Source: Seohaeicola saemankumensis
GTDB lineage: Bacteria; Pseudomonadota; Alphaproteobacteria; Rhodobacterales; Rhodobacteraceae
Length of the DNA: 64,000 nt
Assembly (NCBI RefSeq): GCF_021021435.1
Contig: NZ_JAINWI010000003.1
Span: forward strand, 186,001-250,000
Reading direction: 5' to 3'
Made by a program: the position numbers and the translations under genes
The notes under the pieces: model-generated
Databases searched by the model: none
What the model saw: only the letters and a program-made list of their open reading frames with translations
What the model was told of the DNA's origin: nothing
In this document: positions 8,539-19,466 of the stretch, in pieces
Position numbering within the stretch: position 1 is the stretch's first letter
Layout of the letters: the number at the start of each line of letters is the position of its first letter

Positions 8539-9650
8539 CCGAAATCGTCCATGTCCCCTTGGGAAGCCGCGCCTATGACGTGCATATCGGCGCGGGCCTT
8601 CTGGCGCGTTCGGGCGCGTTGATCGCGCCCTTGCTCAAGCGTCCGCGCGTGGCCGTGATCACCGACGAGACCGTGGCCGCCCTGCATCTGGACAGCCTGC
8701 GCGCAGGTCTTGCAGCGGCAGGCATCACGATGGAGGCGCTTGCCCTGCCGCCGGGCGAGGCCACCAAAAGCTGGCCACATCTGACGCGCAGCGTGGAATG
8801 GCTGCTAGAGCAGAAGGTCGAGCGCAACGACATGGTCATTGCCTTCGGTGGCGGGGTGATCGGCGATCTGGCAGGCTTTGCCGCTGCCATTCTGCGCCGC
8901 GGGGTGCGTTTTGTGCAGATCCCGACCAGCCTGCTGGCGCAGGTTGACAGTTCAGTCGGGGGCAAGACGGGAATCAACGCGCCGCAAGGCAAGAATCTGA
9001 TTGGCGCGTTTCACCAGCCCAGCCTTGTGCTGGCCGATACCGATGTCTTGGGAACCCTGACAGAGCGCGATTTTCTGGCCGGATATGGCGAGGTCGTGAA
9101 ATACGGTCTTCTGGGTGATTACAATTTCTTTCAATGGCTTGAAGACAATGCCTTATCCGCTGCCTCTGGTGATATGGCAGCGCGGATCGCGGCGGTGACC
9201 CGCTCGGTCCAGATGAAAGCCGATATCGTGTCGCGCGACGAGACCGAGCAGGGCGAGCGCGCACTTCTCAATCTTGGCCACACATTCTGCCACGCGCTTG
9301 AAGCCGCAACCGGCTATTCCGACCGCCTGTTGCATGGCGAGGGCGTGGCCATCGGTTGCGCGCTGGCGTTCGAATTATCCGCACGGTTGGGCCTATGCTC
9401 GCAAGAAGACCCAAGCCGCCTGCGTGCGCATTTACGCCAGATGAAGATGAAGACCGATCTGTTTGATATTGAGGGTGATTTGCCAAATGCTGATGGCCTG
9501 ATCGCGTTGATGTCGCAGGATAAGAAGGTTGCCGATGGCAAACTGACCTTCATTCTGGCGCACGGAATCGGTCAGGCGTTCATTACCTCGGACGTGCCGC
9601 GCGAGATGCTGCAGGCTGTTCTGCGCGATGCTTTGGCCGCGCGCGACTGA
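8535..9650 (+). CDS. aroB: 3-dehydroquinate synthase
   Basis: A 371-aa enzyme converting DAHP to 3-dehydroquinate, the second step of the shikimate pathway, using NAD and a divalent metal. The dinucleotide motif AFGGGVIGDLAGF, the metal ligands in GEVVKYGLL (Glu), LNLGHTFCHALE (His) and HGEGVAIG (His), and the DSSVGGKTGIN substrate loop are all present. The ATG overlaps the aroK stop. The gene is followed, 4 bp after its stop, by a copy of the dispersed 22-bp repeat and a GC-rich hairpin. Confidence 0.96.
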   Translation: MTEIVHVPLGSRAYDVHIGAGLLARSGALIAPLLKRPRVAVITDETVAALHLDSLRAGLAAAGITMEALALPPGEATKSWPHLTRSVEWLLEQKVERNDMVIAFGGGVIGDLAGFAAAILRRGVRFVQIPTSLLAQVDSSVGGKTGINAPQGKNLIGAFHQPSLVLADTDVLGTLTERDFLAGYGEVVKYGLLGDYNFFQWLEDNALSAASGDMAARIAAVTRSVQMKADIVSRDETEQGERALLNLGHTFCHALEAATGYSDRLLHGEGVAIGCALAFELSARLGLCSQEDPSRLRAHLRQMKMKTDLFDIEGDLPNADGLIALMSQDKKVADGKLTFILAHGIGQAFITSDVPREMLQAVLRDALAARD

Positions 9651-9654
9651 TCCG

Positions 9655-9676
9655 TTTCTTCTTGCGCGAAATATCC
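9655..9676 (-). repeat. Dispersed 22-bp intergenic motif, copy 1
   Basis: Read on the minus strand this copy fits GRRTATTT-N4-CAAGAWGAAR exactly. It lies 4 bp after the aroB stop and 41 bp beyond the converging tyrS stop, in sense orientation to tyrS. Three more copies are at 17050, 38843 and 47659. Confidence 0.7.
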
Positions 9677-9685
9677 TCGGGGGGT

Positions 9686-9706
9686 CGGGGGGCAGACAGC
9701 CCCCCG
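9686..9706. terminator. GC-rich hairpin between aroB and tyrS
   Basis: Perfect 8-bp inverted repeat CGGGGGGC / GCCCCCCG with a 5-base loop between two converging genes. Neither side carries a T-run, so it is a weak or factor-dependent terminator candidate. Confidence 0.45.
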
Positions 9707-9716
9707 TTGCCCGGGC

Positions 9717-10973
9717 TCAGCCTGCGATCCGCACCAAGGCGTGGCGTTTCTTGCCCGCACTCAGTTTGACAGTACCTGACAGGCGCGCGGCATCCAGCAG
9801 CAGCCCTGCATCGGTCACATCCGCATCATCCAGCTTGGCGCCGCCTTCGGCGATCAGGCGTTTGGCTTCCTTGCCGGAAGCCGCCAGCCCGCTGCGCACG
9901 ATCAGTTGCACGATGGAAATACCGTCACCGACCTCGGCGGCAGTGACCTCAAGCGTGGGCAGATCATCGCCCGTGCCACCCTTCTCGAAAACCTCGCGCG
10001 CTGTCGCCTCGGCCGCGGCCGCCGCTTCGGCGCCGTGCAGCAGGGTTGTGACCTCGTTGGCAAGAATGATCTTGGCTGCGTTGATCTCCGCGCCTTGCAG
10101 CGCGCCCAGACGGTCGCATTCCTCCACCGGTAGATCGGTATAAAGCTTCAGAAACCGCCCCGTATCGGCATCGGTTGTGTTGCGCCAGAACTGCCAGAAT
10201 GCGTAGGGCGACAGCATATCGGCATTCAGCCAGATCGCACCGCCCGCCGATTTGCCCATCTTGCGCCCGTCGCTGGTGGTCAGCAGCGGCGTCGTCAGCC
10301 CGAAGACCTGTGCGTCGATCACACGGCGGGTCAGGTCGATGCCATTGACGATATTGCCCCATTGATCCGATCCGCCCATCTGCAGGCGCACGCCATAACG
10401 ACGGTTCAACTCCATGAAATCATAGGCTTGCAGGATCATGTAGTTGAATTCCAGAAACGACAGCGACTTGTCGGGATCGTTTAGCCGCGACTTGACGCTT
10501 TCGAAGCTCAGCATCCGGTTGATCGAGAAATGCCGCCCGATATCGCGCAGAAAACCAAGATAGTTCAGGTTGTCCAGCCATTCGGCATTGTTCAGCATCA
10601 CGGCATCCGTGGCACCATCGCCGTAATCAAGGTAGCGGCTGAAAACCTGCCCCATGCCTGCGATATTCTCGTCGATCTGTGCTGCGTCCAGCATGGGCCG
10701 CTCGTCCGAACGGAAGCTGGGATCACCCACCTTGGTGGTTCCGCCGCCCATCAGGGTCACCGGTTTGTGGCCGGTCTTTTGCAGCCAGCGCAGCAGCATG
10801 ATGTTCAAAAGATGGCCCACATGCAGCGATTTGGCCGTGGCGTCATAGCCGATATAGGCCGGAACCACCCCCGCGATCAGCGCGTCATCCAGACCTTGCA
10901 GGTCGGTGCAATCGGACATGAACCCGCGCGCGGTGATGATGCGCAGGAATTCCGATTTCGGGTGATAGGTCAT
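9717..10973 (-). CDS. tyrS: Tyrosyl-tRNA synthetase
   Basis: A 418-aa class I aminoacyl-tRNA synthetase that charges tRNA-Tyr. The HIGH-like motif appears as HVGHLL near residue 53, the tyrosine-site elements GGSDQWGN and YDFMELN follow, and the KMSKS loop reads KMGKS. The C terminus carries an S4-like RNA-binding domain ([20 protein letters not shown]). The frame stays open for another 332 codons upstream of the ATG at 10973, but that part is antisense to anmK and is artefactual. The N-terminal [10 protein letters not shown] is typical of the family. Divergent from anmK over 105 bp. Confidence 0.96.
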   Translation of the reverse strand: MTYHPKSEFLRIITARGFMSDCTDLQGLDDALIAGVVPAYIGYDATAKSLHVGHLLNIMLLRWLQKTGHKPVTLMGGGTTKVGDPSFRSDERPMLDAAQIDENIAGMGQVFSRYLDYGDGATDAVMLNNAEWLDNLNYLGFLRDIGRHFSINRMLSFESVKSRLNDPDKSLSFLEFNYMILQAYDFMELNRRYGVRLQMGGSDQWGNIVNGIDLTRRVIDAQVFGLTTPLLTTSDGRKMGKSAGGAIWLNADMLSPYAFWQFWRNTTDADTGRFLKLYTDLPVEECDRLGALQGAEINAAKIILANEVTTLLHGAEAAAAAEATAREVFEKGGTGDDLPTLEVTAAEVGDGISIVQLIVRSGLAASGKEAKRLIAEGGAKLDDADVTDAGLLLDAARLSGTVKLSAGKKRHALVRIAG

Positions 10974-11003
10974 CTCTCTTGTCCCTTGGTGGTTTGCGCG
11001 GCA

Positions 11004-11031
11004 TGTATAGTGTTCAAAGCGTTTGATGCAA
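11004..11031 (-). promoter_or_regulatory. Candidate sigma-70 promoter for tyrS
   Basis: On the minus strand a TTGCAT -35 (11026-11031) and a TATACA -10 (11004-11009) are separated by 16 bp, 31 bp upstream of the tyrS start. Composition and spacing fit; no experimental support. Confidence 0.4.
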
Positions 11032-11078
11032 ACCGCTATCTGGCGCGCAGCGCCGCACAAAGAGCAGGGATATACGCG

Positions 11079-12188
11079 ATGCGAGAGGCAAGGGTGATCC
11101 GCGCATTGGGGGCCATGTCTGGCACCTCGCTTGACGGGGTCGATGCCGCCGTGGTCGAGACAGACGGCGTGCGGATCACAGGCTTCGGGCCGACCGCCTA
11201 CCGCGCCTATGATGAGGCCGAGCAGAAGGTGCTGCGCGCCGCCCTTGGCAAATGGCACGGCGATGCAGGGCTTGAGGCCGCGCAAACGCTTGTCGAGGGG
11301 GCCCATTTCGAGGTTCTGTCCGGTTTTGACGCTGTGGATCTGGTCGGTTTTCACGGCCAGACCCTTGCCCATGATCCGGGCGGGCGCGGGACGCATCAAC
11401 TGGGGGATGGCGCGGCGCTGTCCGAACGTCTTGGTCTGCCCGTCGTGTGGGATTTCCGCAGCAATGATATCCGGCTTGGCGGGCAGGGCGCGCCGTTGGC
11501 GCCATTTTTCCATTTCGCCTGCGCGCAATGGATCGGCGCGACCGAGCCGCTGGCCTTTCTGAACCTTGGCGGCGTGGGCAATCTGACATGGATCGACCCG
11601 ACTCGCTACAAGCCGGAGGAAGAGGGCGCGCTTCTGGCCTTCGACACCGGCCCCGCCAATGCCCCGATCAATGATCTGGTCCATGCGCGGCTGGGTCTGG
11701 CCTATGACGCGGGCGGCAAGCTGGCAGCGCGGGGCCGCGTTGTCGATGGCGCGCTGGAGCTGTTTCTGGACGAGCCATATTTCCTGAAGATGCCGCCCAA
11801 GTCGCTGGACCGCGACGCCTTTGCCGACATGCTGGATCTGGTGCGTGAATTGGACGATGCCGATGCGGCCGCCACGATGACAGCCATGTCCGCCGCCGCC
11901 GTCATGCGCGGGCTTGAACACTGCCCTGTCCCGCCTGCGCGCCTTCTGGTCACAGGCGGAGGGCGGCATAATCCTGTGATGATGCAGATGCTGCGTGCAG
12001 GGCTGGATTGCGCGGTGGATCCGGTCGAATCCGTGGGTTTGGACGGCGATATGCTGGAAGCGCAGGCATTTGCCTATCTCGCGGTGCGCGTGGCGCGCGG
12101 CTTGCCGACGTCCTGCGCCAGCACCACCGGCGTGCGCGCTGCCGTGGGTGGAGGCATTATCAGCGGCAAGGGTGCCGACCGCAATTAG
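11079..12188 (+). CDS. anmK: 1,6-anhydro-N-acetylmuramic acid kinase
   Basis: A 369-aa kinase that opens and phosphorylates anhydro-MurNAc to MurNAc-6-phosphate during peptidoglycan recycling. The N-terminal ATP-binding signature [12 protein letters not shown], the catalytic-region [11 protein letters not shown], the [11 protein letters not shown] segment and the C-terminal [11 protein letters not shown] are all family hallmarks. The frame is open far upstream but the ATG at 11079, preceded by an AGGGA at 8 bases, gives the correct family length. The TAG stop lies at the edge of a 12-bp palindrome placed upstream of zwf. MurQ or other recycling genes are not adjacent. Confidence 0.95.
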   Translation: MREARVIRALGAMSGTSLDGVDAAVVETDGVRITGFGPTAYRAYDEAEQKVLRAALGKWHGDAGLEAAQTLVEGAHFEVLSGFDAVDLVGFHGQTLAHDPGGRGTHQLGDGAALSERLGLPVVWDFRSNDIRLGGQGAPLAPFFHFACAQWIGATEPLAFLNLGGVGNLTWIDPTRYKPEEEGALLAFDTGPANAPINDLVHARLGLAYDAGGKLAARGRVVDGALELFLDEPYFLKMPPKSLDRDAFADMLDLVRELDDADAAATMTAMSAAAVMRGLEHCPVPPARLLVTGGGRHNPVMMQMLRAGLDCAVDPVESVGLDGDMLEAQAFAYLAVRVARGLPTSCASTTGVRAAVGGGIISGKGADRN

Positions 12189-12199
12189 TTAGCGCTAAC
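12188..12199. promoter_or_regulatory. LacI-operator-like palindrome upstream of zwf
   Basis: GTTAGCGCTAAC is a perfect 12-bp palindrome with the central CG of LacI/GalR-family operators. It is 129 bp upstream of the zwf start and touches the last base of the anmK stop. A closely related sequence occurs twice upstream of eno (18491-18524). The regulator itself is not in the window. Confidence 0.5.
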
Positions 12200-12328
12200 A
12201 TAATTTGCATCCGGCAGGCTTGCTGCCATTGTGCCCCTGATCAGGCATGGTACAGTCTGCCGCGAAAGACAGACCGTGCCAGCCTGACAGGCAAAGGCGA
12301 ACGATGTGGTAGTTGAAGGATTGTTCTG

Positions 12329-13783
12329 ATGGCATCTCGGGTCATTCCGGTTGATCCTTTCGATCTGGTCATCTTTGGCGGAACCGGCGATCTGGCGCGG
12401 CGCAAGATCCTGCCCGCGCTGTTCAGACGCTATTGCGCCGGACAGATGCAGCCCGGCACCCGTCTGATCGGGGCGGCGCGCGCCGAACTGACCGACGCGA
12501 GCTACCGCGATTTCGTGGCAGCAGCCTTGGACGAGTTCGACATCGTCCATAACCACACGGACGAGCAGCGCAGCGCCTTTCTGGCCGATCTGCACTATGT
12601 CAGGCTGGACGCCACGGGCGAAGATGGTTGGGAGCGTCTGGCAGGCTTGATGTCGCGCGACCGGATCAAGGCCTATTACTTCTCGGTCGGTCCGTCTCTG
12701 TTCGGTCCGCTGGCGGAACGGTTGCACCGCCACGGCATGGCGGATGCGGGCGCGCGGATCGTCGTGGAAAAACCCTTTGGTCGCGATCTGGAAACCGCCC
12801 GCGATCTGAACCGCACATTGGCGCAGCATTTCGACGAATCGCAGATCTACCGGATCGACCATTATCTGGGCAAGGAAACGGTGCAGAACCTCATGGCGAT
12901 CCGTTTCGGCAATATGTTGTTCGAGCCGTTGTGGAACAGCCAGTATGTCGATCACATCCAGATCACCGTGGCTGAAACTGTGGGCGTGGGCGGGCGCGGC
13001 GATTATTATGATCGTGCGGGCGCGATGCGCGATATGGTGCAGAACCATCTGATGCAGTTGTTGTGCCTGATCGCGATGGAACCGCCTGCCAAGTTCGACC
13101 CCGCTGCCGTGCGCGATGAAAAACTCAAGGTGATCCGTGCGCTTGATCCAGTCTCGCCGGCCGAGATTGTGCGCGGTCAATACCTCGCCGATGCCGACAA
13201 GCCCGGCTACCACGAGCATGTCGAAAACCCTGCCTCTACCACCGAAAGTTTCGTGGCGCTCAGGGCGCAGATCAGCAATTGGCGTTGGGCGGGCACGCCG
13301 TTCTATCTGCGGACGGGAAAACGGTTGCGGGCGCGGACCTCGGAAATCGCGGTCGTCTTCAAGGAAGCGCCGCATTCCATTTTCGGGGCCGAGGCGGGAC
13401 GCCACCGCAATATCCTGACGATCCGTCTGCAACCGAACGAGGGGATAAATCTGGACGTGACGATCAAGGAACCCGGACCGGGTGGCATGCGTTTGATTGA
13501 TGTGCCGCTGGATATGACCTTTACCGAAGCGCTGGGGCCTGATGCCGAGGATGTGCCGGACGCCTATGAGCGTCTGATCATGGATGTGATCCGTGGCAAC
13601 CAGACATTGTTCATGCGCGGCGACGAGGTCGAGGCAGCATGGGCATGGACAGATCCGATCATCGCGGCTTGGGATGCAGACGAAGCAGAGCCGGTGCCCT
13701 ATGATTCCGGCAGTGCCGGCCCCGAAGAGGCGCTGGCCCTGATGCACCGCGATGGCCGCCGCTGGAGAGAGATACGCGTATGA
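12329..13783 (+). CDS. zwf: Glucose-6-phosphate 1-dehydrogenase
   Basis: A 484-aa dehydrogenase forming 6-phosphogluconolactone and NADPH. The coenzyme motif GGTGDLARRK is at residues 17-26, EKPFG at 147-151 and the active-site RIDHYLGKE at 175-183. Start ATG 12329 has AAGGA 9 bases upstream. It is the first gene of a tight zwf-pgl-pgi operon: its TGA overlaps the pgl ATG by 3 bases. The operon joins glucose-6-phosphate supply (pgi) to the oxidative branch or to Entner-Doudoroff flow; edd and eda are not in the window. The palindrome at 12188-12199 suggests sugar-responsive control. Confidence 0.96.
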   Translation: MASRVIPVDPFDLVIFGGTGDLARRKILPALFRRYCAGQMQPGTRLIGAARAELTDASYRDFVAAALDEFDIVHNHTDEQRSAFLADLHYVRLDATGEDGWERLAGLMSRDRIKAYYFSVGPSLFGPLAERLHRHGMADAGARIVVEKPFGRDLETARDLNRTLAQHFDESQIYRIDHYLGKETVQNLMAIRFGNMLFEPLWNSQYVDHIQITVAETVGVGGRGDYYDRAGAMRDMVQNHLMQLLCLIAMEPPAKFDPAAVRDEKLKVIRALDPVSPAEIVRGQYLADADKPGYHEHVENPASTTESFVALRAQISNWRWAGTPFYLRTGKRLRARTSEIAVVFKEAPHSIFGAEAGRHRNILTIRLQPNEGINLDVTIKEPGPGGMRLIDVPLDMTFTEALGPDAEDVPDAYERLIMDVIRGNQTLFMRGDEVEAAWAWTDPIIAAWDADEAEPVPYDSGSAGPEEALALMHRDGRRWREIRV

Positions 13784-14451
13784 ATATGAACGAATATCCC
13801 GACCGCGAGATGCTTGCGATCAATCTGGCCAATGTCCTTGCCGGACAATTGACCAGCGCGCTCATGCACGAGGATCGCGCGACGCTTGTGGTTCCCGGCG
13901 GCACGACACCCAGCCCCGTTTTCGACGCGCTCTGTGATGCCGATCTGGAATGGCCCCGCGTGGATGTGATGCTGAGTGACGAGCGTTGGGTTGACGAGGA
14001 TGATCCGCGCTCGAATGCGCGACTGGTGCGCAAACATCTGCTGACTGGACGCGCCGCGGCGGCTCGTTTCCTGCCTTTCTATGTAGCGGGAGCGGATCCT
14101 GAGGATGTGTTGAGCGATGTTGAAAACCGGATCATGCCGCTTTTGCCGGCCTCTGTTGCCTTGCTGGGCATGGGCACTGACATGCACATCGCAAGCCTCT
14201 TTCCACGTGGCGACAACCTGCGTCTGGCGCTTGACGCGCAGGCCCCAGCCCTTGTGACCATGCGGGCGCAGGATCTGGACTGCACCCGCGTCAGCCTGAG
14301 CGCACGGGTGCTGCGTGATGCGCTGAACCTCCATCTGGTCATGACCGGAGAGGACAAGCGCGACGCGCTGGAGCGTGCCATGTCGCTGCCCCCAGAGGAG
14401 GCACCTGTCGCGGCGATCCTGAACGAGGTCGACGTGCATTGGGCCGCATGA
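13780..14451 (+). CDS. pgl: 6-phosphogluconolactonase
   Basis: A 223-aa protein of the glucosamine/galactosamine-6-phosphate isomerase fold that hydrolyses 6-phosphogluconolactone, the step directly after Zwf. [13 protein letters not shown] near residue 38 is the phosphate-binding loop, [18 protein letters not shown] the central signature, and [16 protein letters not shown] the sugar-phosphate-site segment. Length is usual for DevB-type lactonases. It overlaps zwf at the start and pgi at the end, both by an ATGA junction. Confidence 0.94.
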   Translation: MNMNEYPDREMLAINLANVLAGQLTSALMHEDRATLVVPGGTTPSPVFDALCDADLEWPRVDVMLSDERWVDEDDPRSNARLVRKHLLTGRAAAARFLPFYVAGADPEDVLSDVENRIMPLLPASVALLGMGTDMHIASLFPRGDNLRLALDAQAPALVTMRAQDLDCTRVSLSARVLRDALNLHLVMTGEDKRDALERAMSLPPEEAPVAAILNEVDVHWAA

Positions 14452-16058
14452 TGATAGACGCCGTCTGGTCAAAGCTTGAGGCGCATAAAATGGCGGCGCT
14501 GGCCCGTCCGATCCTGTCTCTCTTCGACGATTCCGACCGCGCGACGGATTTCGCGGCCCGTTTTGACGGAATATTGCTGGATTACGCCAAGACCACGATT
14601 GATCCTGCGATCAGGGCGAACCTGCTGGAACTGGTACAGGCTTCCGGTCTGGAAGCGCGGCGTGCGGCGATGTTCGGCGGCGAAGCCATCAACGAGACCG
14701 AAGGCCGCGCCGTGTTGCACACCGCGCTGCGCGCGCCGGATGATGCGGTGATCATGGTTGATGGTCAGGACGTCATGCCCGACCTGCGCGCGACGCGGGC
14801 ACGGATGGTAGAGTTCGCGACAGCCTTGCGCGATGGCCGGATCAAGGGGCAGGGCGGTCCCTATACCGATGTGGTCAATATTGGCATCGGCGGGTCCGAT
14901 CTTGGCCCGGCGATGGCGGTTCTGGCGCTGGCACCCTATCATGACGGGCCGCGCTGTCATTTCGTGTCCAACGTCGACGGGGCGCATATCGCGGATACGC
15001 TCAAGGGGCTGGACCCGGCCCGCACGCTGGTGATCATCGCCTCCAAGACCTTTACCACCATTGAAACCATGACCAACGCCGCTACCGCGCGCGACTGGCT
15101 GGCGCGAACTGTCACCGATCCGGGTGCGCAATGCGTGGCGCTGTCCTCGGCGGAGGACAAGGCGGCGGCATTCGGCATCACGCGCGAGCGCGTGTTCGGC
15201 TTTGCAGACTGGGTCGGCGGGCGCTATTCGGTCTGGGGACCGATCGGTCTGTCGCTGATGCTGGCCATCGGTCCGGACCGTTTTGCGCAGATGTTGAACG
15301 GGGCGGCCGCGATGGACGGGCATTTCCGCACAGCATCTTTGGCCGAAAACCTGCCGGTGATGCTGGCCCTGACAGGCATCTGGCACCGCCAGATCTGTGG
15401 TTATGCCAGCCGCGCGGTGCTGCCCTATGACCAGCGCCTGTCGCGGCTTCCGGCCTATCTCCAGCAGCTAGAGATGGAAAGCAACGGCAAGCGCGTGGCG
15501 ATGGATGGCAGCGATCTGACGCGTCCCGCCGGGCCGATCGTCTGGGGAGAGCCGGGCACCAACGGGCAACACGCCTTCTACCAGTTGATTCATCAGGGCA
15601 CCGATGTCGTGCCTTGCGAGTTCATGATCGCCGCACAGGGGCACGAGGCCGATCTGGCGCACCAGCACCGCTTGCTGATCGCCAACTGTCTGGCACAATC
15701 CGAGGCACTGATGCGTGGACGATCCTTGGACGAAGCCCGCGCCATGATGCGCGCCAAGGGGCTGGAGGGGGCCGCGCTTGAAAGGCAGGCACGGCACCGC
15801 GTCTTTCCAGGCAACCGCCCGTCGGTCACATTGGCCTATGACAAGCTGACCCCGCGACGTCTGGGCCAGATCGTGGCGCTTTACGAGCACCGTGTTTTCG
15901 TCGAGGGGGTCATTCTGGGGATCAACAGCTTCGATCAATGGGGGGTAGAGCTTGGCAAGGAACTTGCCACCGCGCTGCAACCTTTGCTGGACGGCGGCGA
16001 GACCACGTCAAAAGACGGATCGACGCGGGCTCTGATCGGCTTTTTGCGCGACCGTTGA
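14448..16058 (+). CDS. pgi: Glucose-6-phosphate isomerase
   Basis: A 536-aa phosphoglucose isomerase interconverting glucose-6-phosphate and fructose-6-phosphate. Visible hallmarks are [13 protein letters not shown], the [13 protein letters not shown] phosphate-site segment, the [13 protein letters not shown] signature with GENLPVM-like region, and [18 protein letters not shown] containing the catalytic glutamate and histidine. The ATG at 14448 overlaps the pgl stop (ATGA); another ATG follows directly. A TTG at 14439 is also in frame but less likely. It converges on the small gene at 16075 with 16 bp between stops and no clear terminator. Confidence 0.96.
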   Translation: MMIDAVWSKLEAHKMAALARPILSLFDDSDRATDFAARFDGILLDYAKTTIDPAIRANLLELVQASGLEARRAAMFGGEAINETEGRAVLHTALRAPDDAVIMVDGQDVMPDLRATRARMVEFATALRDGRIKGQGGPYTDVVNIGIGGSDLGPAMAVLALAPYHDGPRCHFVSNVDGAHIADTLKGLDPARTLVIIASKTFTTIETMTNAATARDWLARTVTDPGAQCVALSSAEDKAAAFGITRERVFGFADWVGGRYSVWGPIGLSLMLAIGPDRFAQMLNGAAAMDGHFRTASLAENLPVMLALTGIWHRQICGYASRAVLPYDQRLSRLPAYLQQLEMESNGKRVAMDGSDLTRPAGPIVWGEPGTNGQHAFYQLIHQGTDVVPCEFMIAAQGHEADLAHQHRLLIANCLAQSEALMRGRSLDEARAMMRAKGLEGAALERQARHRVFPGNRPSVTLAYDKLTPRRLGQIVALYEHRVFVEGVILGINSFDQWGVELGKELATALQPLLDGGETTSKDGSTRALIGFLRDR

Positions 16059-16074
16059 AGGCGCGACCGGCAGA

Positions 16075-16233
16075 TCAGGATGACATCATCCAGCCCCAGA
16101 CCGCGAGCATGATAAGGACCATCAGACCCAGGACCACACATTCGCGCCGAAGCAGCCTTTGACCGGATTCGGGCGCAGGTCTTGATGCGACAGGGTGCGC
16201 GTTGATCCTGTTCATATCGTCAGTAGAGTTCAT
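16075..16233 (-). CDS. Small C-tail-anchored membrane protein, 52 aa
   Basis: The ATG at 16233 has a strong AAAGGAG Shine-Dalgarno 7 bases upstream. The product is 52 aa: a hydrophilic first half (MNSTDDMNRINAHPVAS...) followed by basic residues and one hydrophobic helix (about residues 33-49, VVLGLMVLIMLAVWGW), ending MMSS. The frame is open for 30 codons further upstream but without a comparable ribosome-binding site. The architecture suggests an inner-membrane tail-anchored small protein. I recognise no family. It is transcribed toward pgi. Confidence 0.6.
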   Translation of the reverse strand: MNSTDDMNRINAHPVASRPAPESGQRLLRRECVVLGLMVLIMLAVWGWMMSS

Positions 16234-16361
16234 CCCTCGCTCCTTTGTGACGTTCCACATGACAAGCGGAAGCGACACCTGCTGCCACAGATGCCGCCCC
16301 CGTCGATGATCGCCTGACGCCAACCGGAAACTCCGCCGCCGTCAGATGATCAAGGCCGGCA

Positions 16362-16913
16362 TCACTTCGGCACGAGGACCGAGTTGACGACATGGATCAC
16401 GCCGTTGGACTGCATCACATCCGAGATGGTGACGCGCGAGGCGTTGCCGCTTTCGTCGAGGATATAGAGGTTGCGCCCCTTGACCTGTGCGGACAGCGCA
16501 TCGCCCGAGACGGCGTTCATGTGATAGAAACCATCGCTGCTGGCCCGGGCACGGGCTGCGATCTGCGCCGTGGTCAGGTTGCCTGCGACAACATGGGCGG
16601 TGAGAACTTTTTGCAGCATGGCCTTGTTTTCGGGCATCAGCAGGGTGTCGACGGTGCCTGCGGGCAGCGCCTCAAAGGCTGCGTTGACCGGCGCGAACAC
16701 GGTGAAAGGACCGGGGCCTTGCAGTGTCTCGACCAAATCGGCGGCCTGCACGGCGGCGACGAGCGTGGTGTGATCTGCCGAGTTCACCGCGTTCTCGACG
16801 ATGTTGCGGTTCTCGAACATGTCGGCGCCGCCGACCTGCGGGTTTGCGGCCATCGCGGCCGAGGCTGTTGTCAGGCTGGTAGCCAGAAGAAGTGCTGTCA
16901 GTGTGCTTTTCAT
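16362..16913 (-). CDS. Secreted fasciclin (FAS1) domain protein
   Basis: A 183-aa exported protein: signal peptide about residues 1-22 (ends in TASAAMA) and a single FAS1 domain. Domain hallmarks are the H1-type segment FTVFAPVNAAFEALPAGTVDTLL, the middle VLTAHVVAGNLT, and the terminal ISDVMQSNGVIHVVNSVLVP. FAS1 proteins act in adhesion or surface interactions; the exact role here is unknown. The start at 16913 is set by an AAGGGAG ribosome-binding site and the signal peptide. It stands alone, 220 bp downstream of eno. Confidence 0.9.
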   Translation of the reverse strand: MKSTLTALLLATSLTTASAAMAANPQVGGADMFENRNIVENAVNSADHTTLVAAVQAADLVETLQGPGPFTVFAPVNAAFEALPAGTVDTLLMPENKAMLQKVLTAHVVAGNLTTAQIAARARASSDGFYHMNAVSGDALSAQVKGRNLYILDESGNASRVTISDVMQSNGVIHVVNSVLVPK

Positions 16914-17049
16914 CGGAGTCTCCCTTGAAAGTTGCGCCCCTGTTCGGTGGGGCATGTAACAGTCACGGAAGCAGGTGCGGATAAGTTTCAGGGCGCTGGA
17001 TTTTTTCTCTGGCGCTGTCCATGGCGAAGCCGTGGCCTGCCTGCGGCGC

Positions 17050-17071
17050 GGATATTTTCAGCAAGAAGAAG
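17050..17071 (+). repeat. Dispersed 22-bp intergenic motif, copy 2
   Basis: Matches GRRTATTT-N4-CAAGAWGAAR on the plus strand. It lies between the eno terminator and the fasciclin gene, in a 220-bp gap. Confidence 0.7.
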
Positions 17072-17081
17072 CGGGTCAATT

Positions 17082-17108
17082 AAAAAAGCGGCCCCGTCAG
17101 GAGCCGCT
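17082..17108 (-). terminator. Intrinsic terminator of eno
   Basis: On the minus strand an AGCGGC/GCCGCT stem (17103-17108 with 17087-17092) is followed directly by a run of six T. It lies 25 bp after the eno stop. Confidence 0.8.
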
Positions 17109-17133
17109 CTTGCAAGGCGGTGCTGTCACGTGT

Positions 17134-18524
<1,391 letters not shown>

Positions 18525-18527
18525 GGA

Positions 18528-19406
18528 TCAGCCGCGCGATGCGATCCGGCGCAGACGGGCCTCGCGCCAGAAGGTGTAGATGCCGGATGCCACGATCATG
18601 GCCGAGCCAAGGAGAGTCGCCAGATCGGGACGCTCGCCGAAAAACAGCACGCCGAAGATCAGCGCAAAAACCAGCCGCGAATAGCGGAAGGGCGTGATCA
18701 CCGCCACATCGCCCATCCGCATAGCGGCGACAATGGCTGAATAGGCCAGCACCGCCACACATAATGCCGCTACGAAAAGCATGGTTTCCAGACCGTTCGG
18801 CATCCGCAGGCTGTCGCCGGTAAAGGCCATGATCCCGAACCCGGCAGGCACCGTGATGGCAAAGGCATAGGAGGACAGTTGCATGGACGAAATCGCGCGC
18901 GGCACGGTGCGGGTGGCCAGATCGCGCAGGGCAAGACCCACCACGCCCATCACAGCGAACAGGGAAAACGGCTCGAACGCGTCAAATCCCGGGCGGATGA
19001 TGAGCAGAACGCCTGCAAAACCTGCAAGGATCGCGCTCCAACGACGCCAGCCGACTTGCTCGCCCAGAAAAAGCGCGGCCCCCAGCGTGACGACCAGCGG
19101 CGTGGCCTGCAGGATCGCCGAGGCTGAGGAAAGCGGCGTCAGCGCGATGGCGGTGATGAAGCCCACAGTACCGATCAACTCGCCCGCGTTGCGGATCAGG
19201 ACCGGGCGCGCCAACAGATCGCGCGAGAACAAAGCATCCCCGCGCAAGAGTGCCAGCAAGGCAAAGACCACCGCGCCGCCGGCACCCAGACAGGCCAGCA
19301 CCATACCCAGCGGTACAGTGGCGGTCAGCATCTTGATGAACATATCCTCGATCGCAAAGCCAAGCATGGCAGCGGTCATCAGAAGCGATCCGCGCAGATT
19401 TTCCAT
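18528..19406 (-). CDS. DMT-superfamily (EamA) permease
   Basis: A 292-aa integral membrane protein with the two EamA repeats and about ten hydrophobic helices expected for drug/metabolite transporters, beginning LLMTAAMLGFAIEDMFIKM and ending in a basic tail. Each half carries the characteristic pattern (IALTPLSSASAILQATPLVVTLGAALFLGEQ; ITPFRYSRLVFALIFGVLFFGERP). Substrates of such transporters (amino acids, sugars, metabolites, toxins) cannot be predicted. Same strand as the F420-type gene upstream (60 bp gap). Confidence 0.88.
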   Translation of the reverse strand: MENLRGSLLMTAAMLGFAIEDMFIKMLTATVPLGMVLACLGAGGAVVFALLALLRGDALFSRDLLARPVLIRNAGELIGTVGFITAIALTPLSSASAILQATPLVVTLGAALFLGEQVGWRRWSAILAGFAGVLLIIRPGFDAFEPFSLFAVMGVVGLALRDLATRTVPRAISSMQLSSYAFAITVPAGFGIMAFTGDSLRMPNGLETMLFVAALCVAVLAYSAIVAAMRMGDVAVITPFRYSRLVFALIFGVLFFGERPDLATLLGSAMIVASGIYTFWREARLRRIASRG

Positions 19407-19466
19407 TGCTTGCGAGCCTGTCGTTGAGGGGGAGGGCGCATCCGCAAAGGGGTCGCCTGTAAGGGG

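Noticed and set aside
10974-11969. A 332-codon N-terminal extension of tyrS
   Set aside because: It is antisense to anmK, has no tyrosyl-tRNA synthetase similarity, and the canonical [10 protein letters not shown] start lies at 10973.
12185-13747. A 520-codon open frame antisense to zwf
   Set aside because: High-GC shadow frame; composition rich in H, Q, R with no domain, while zwf on the other strand is certain.
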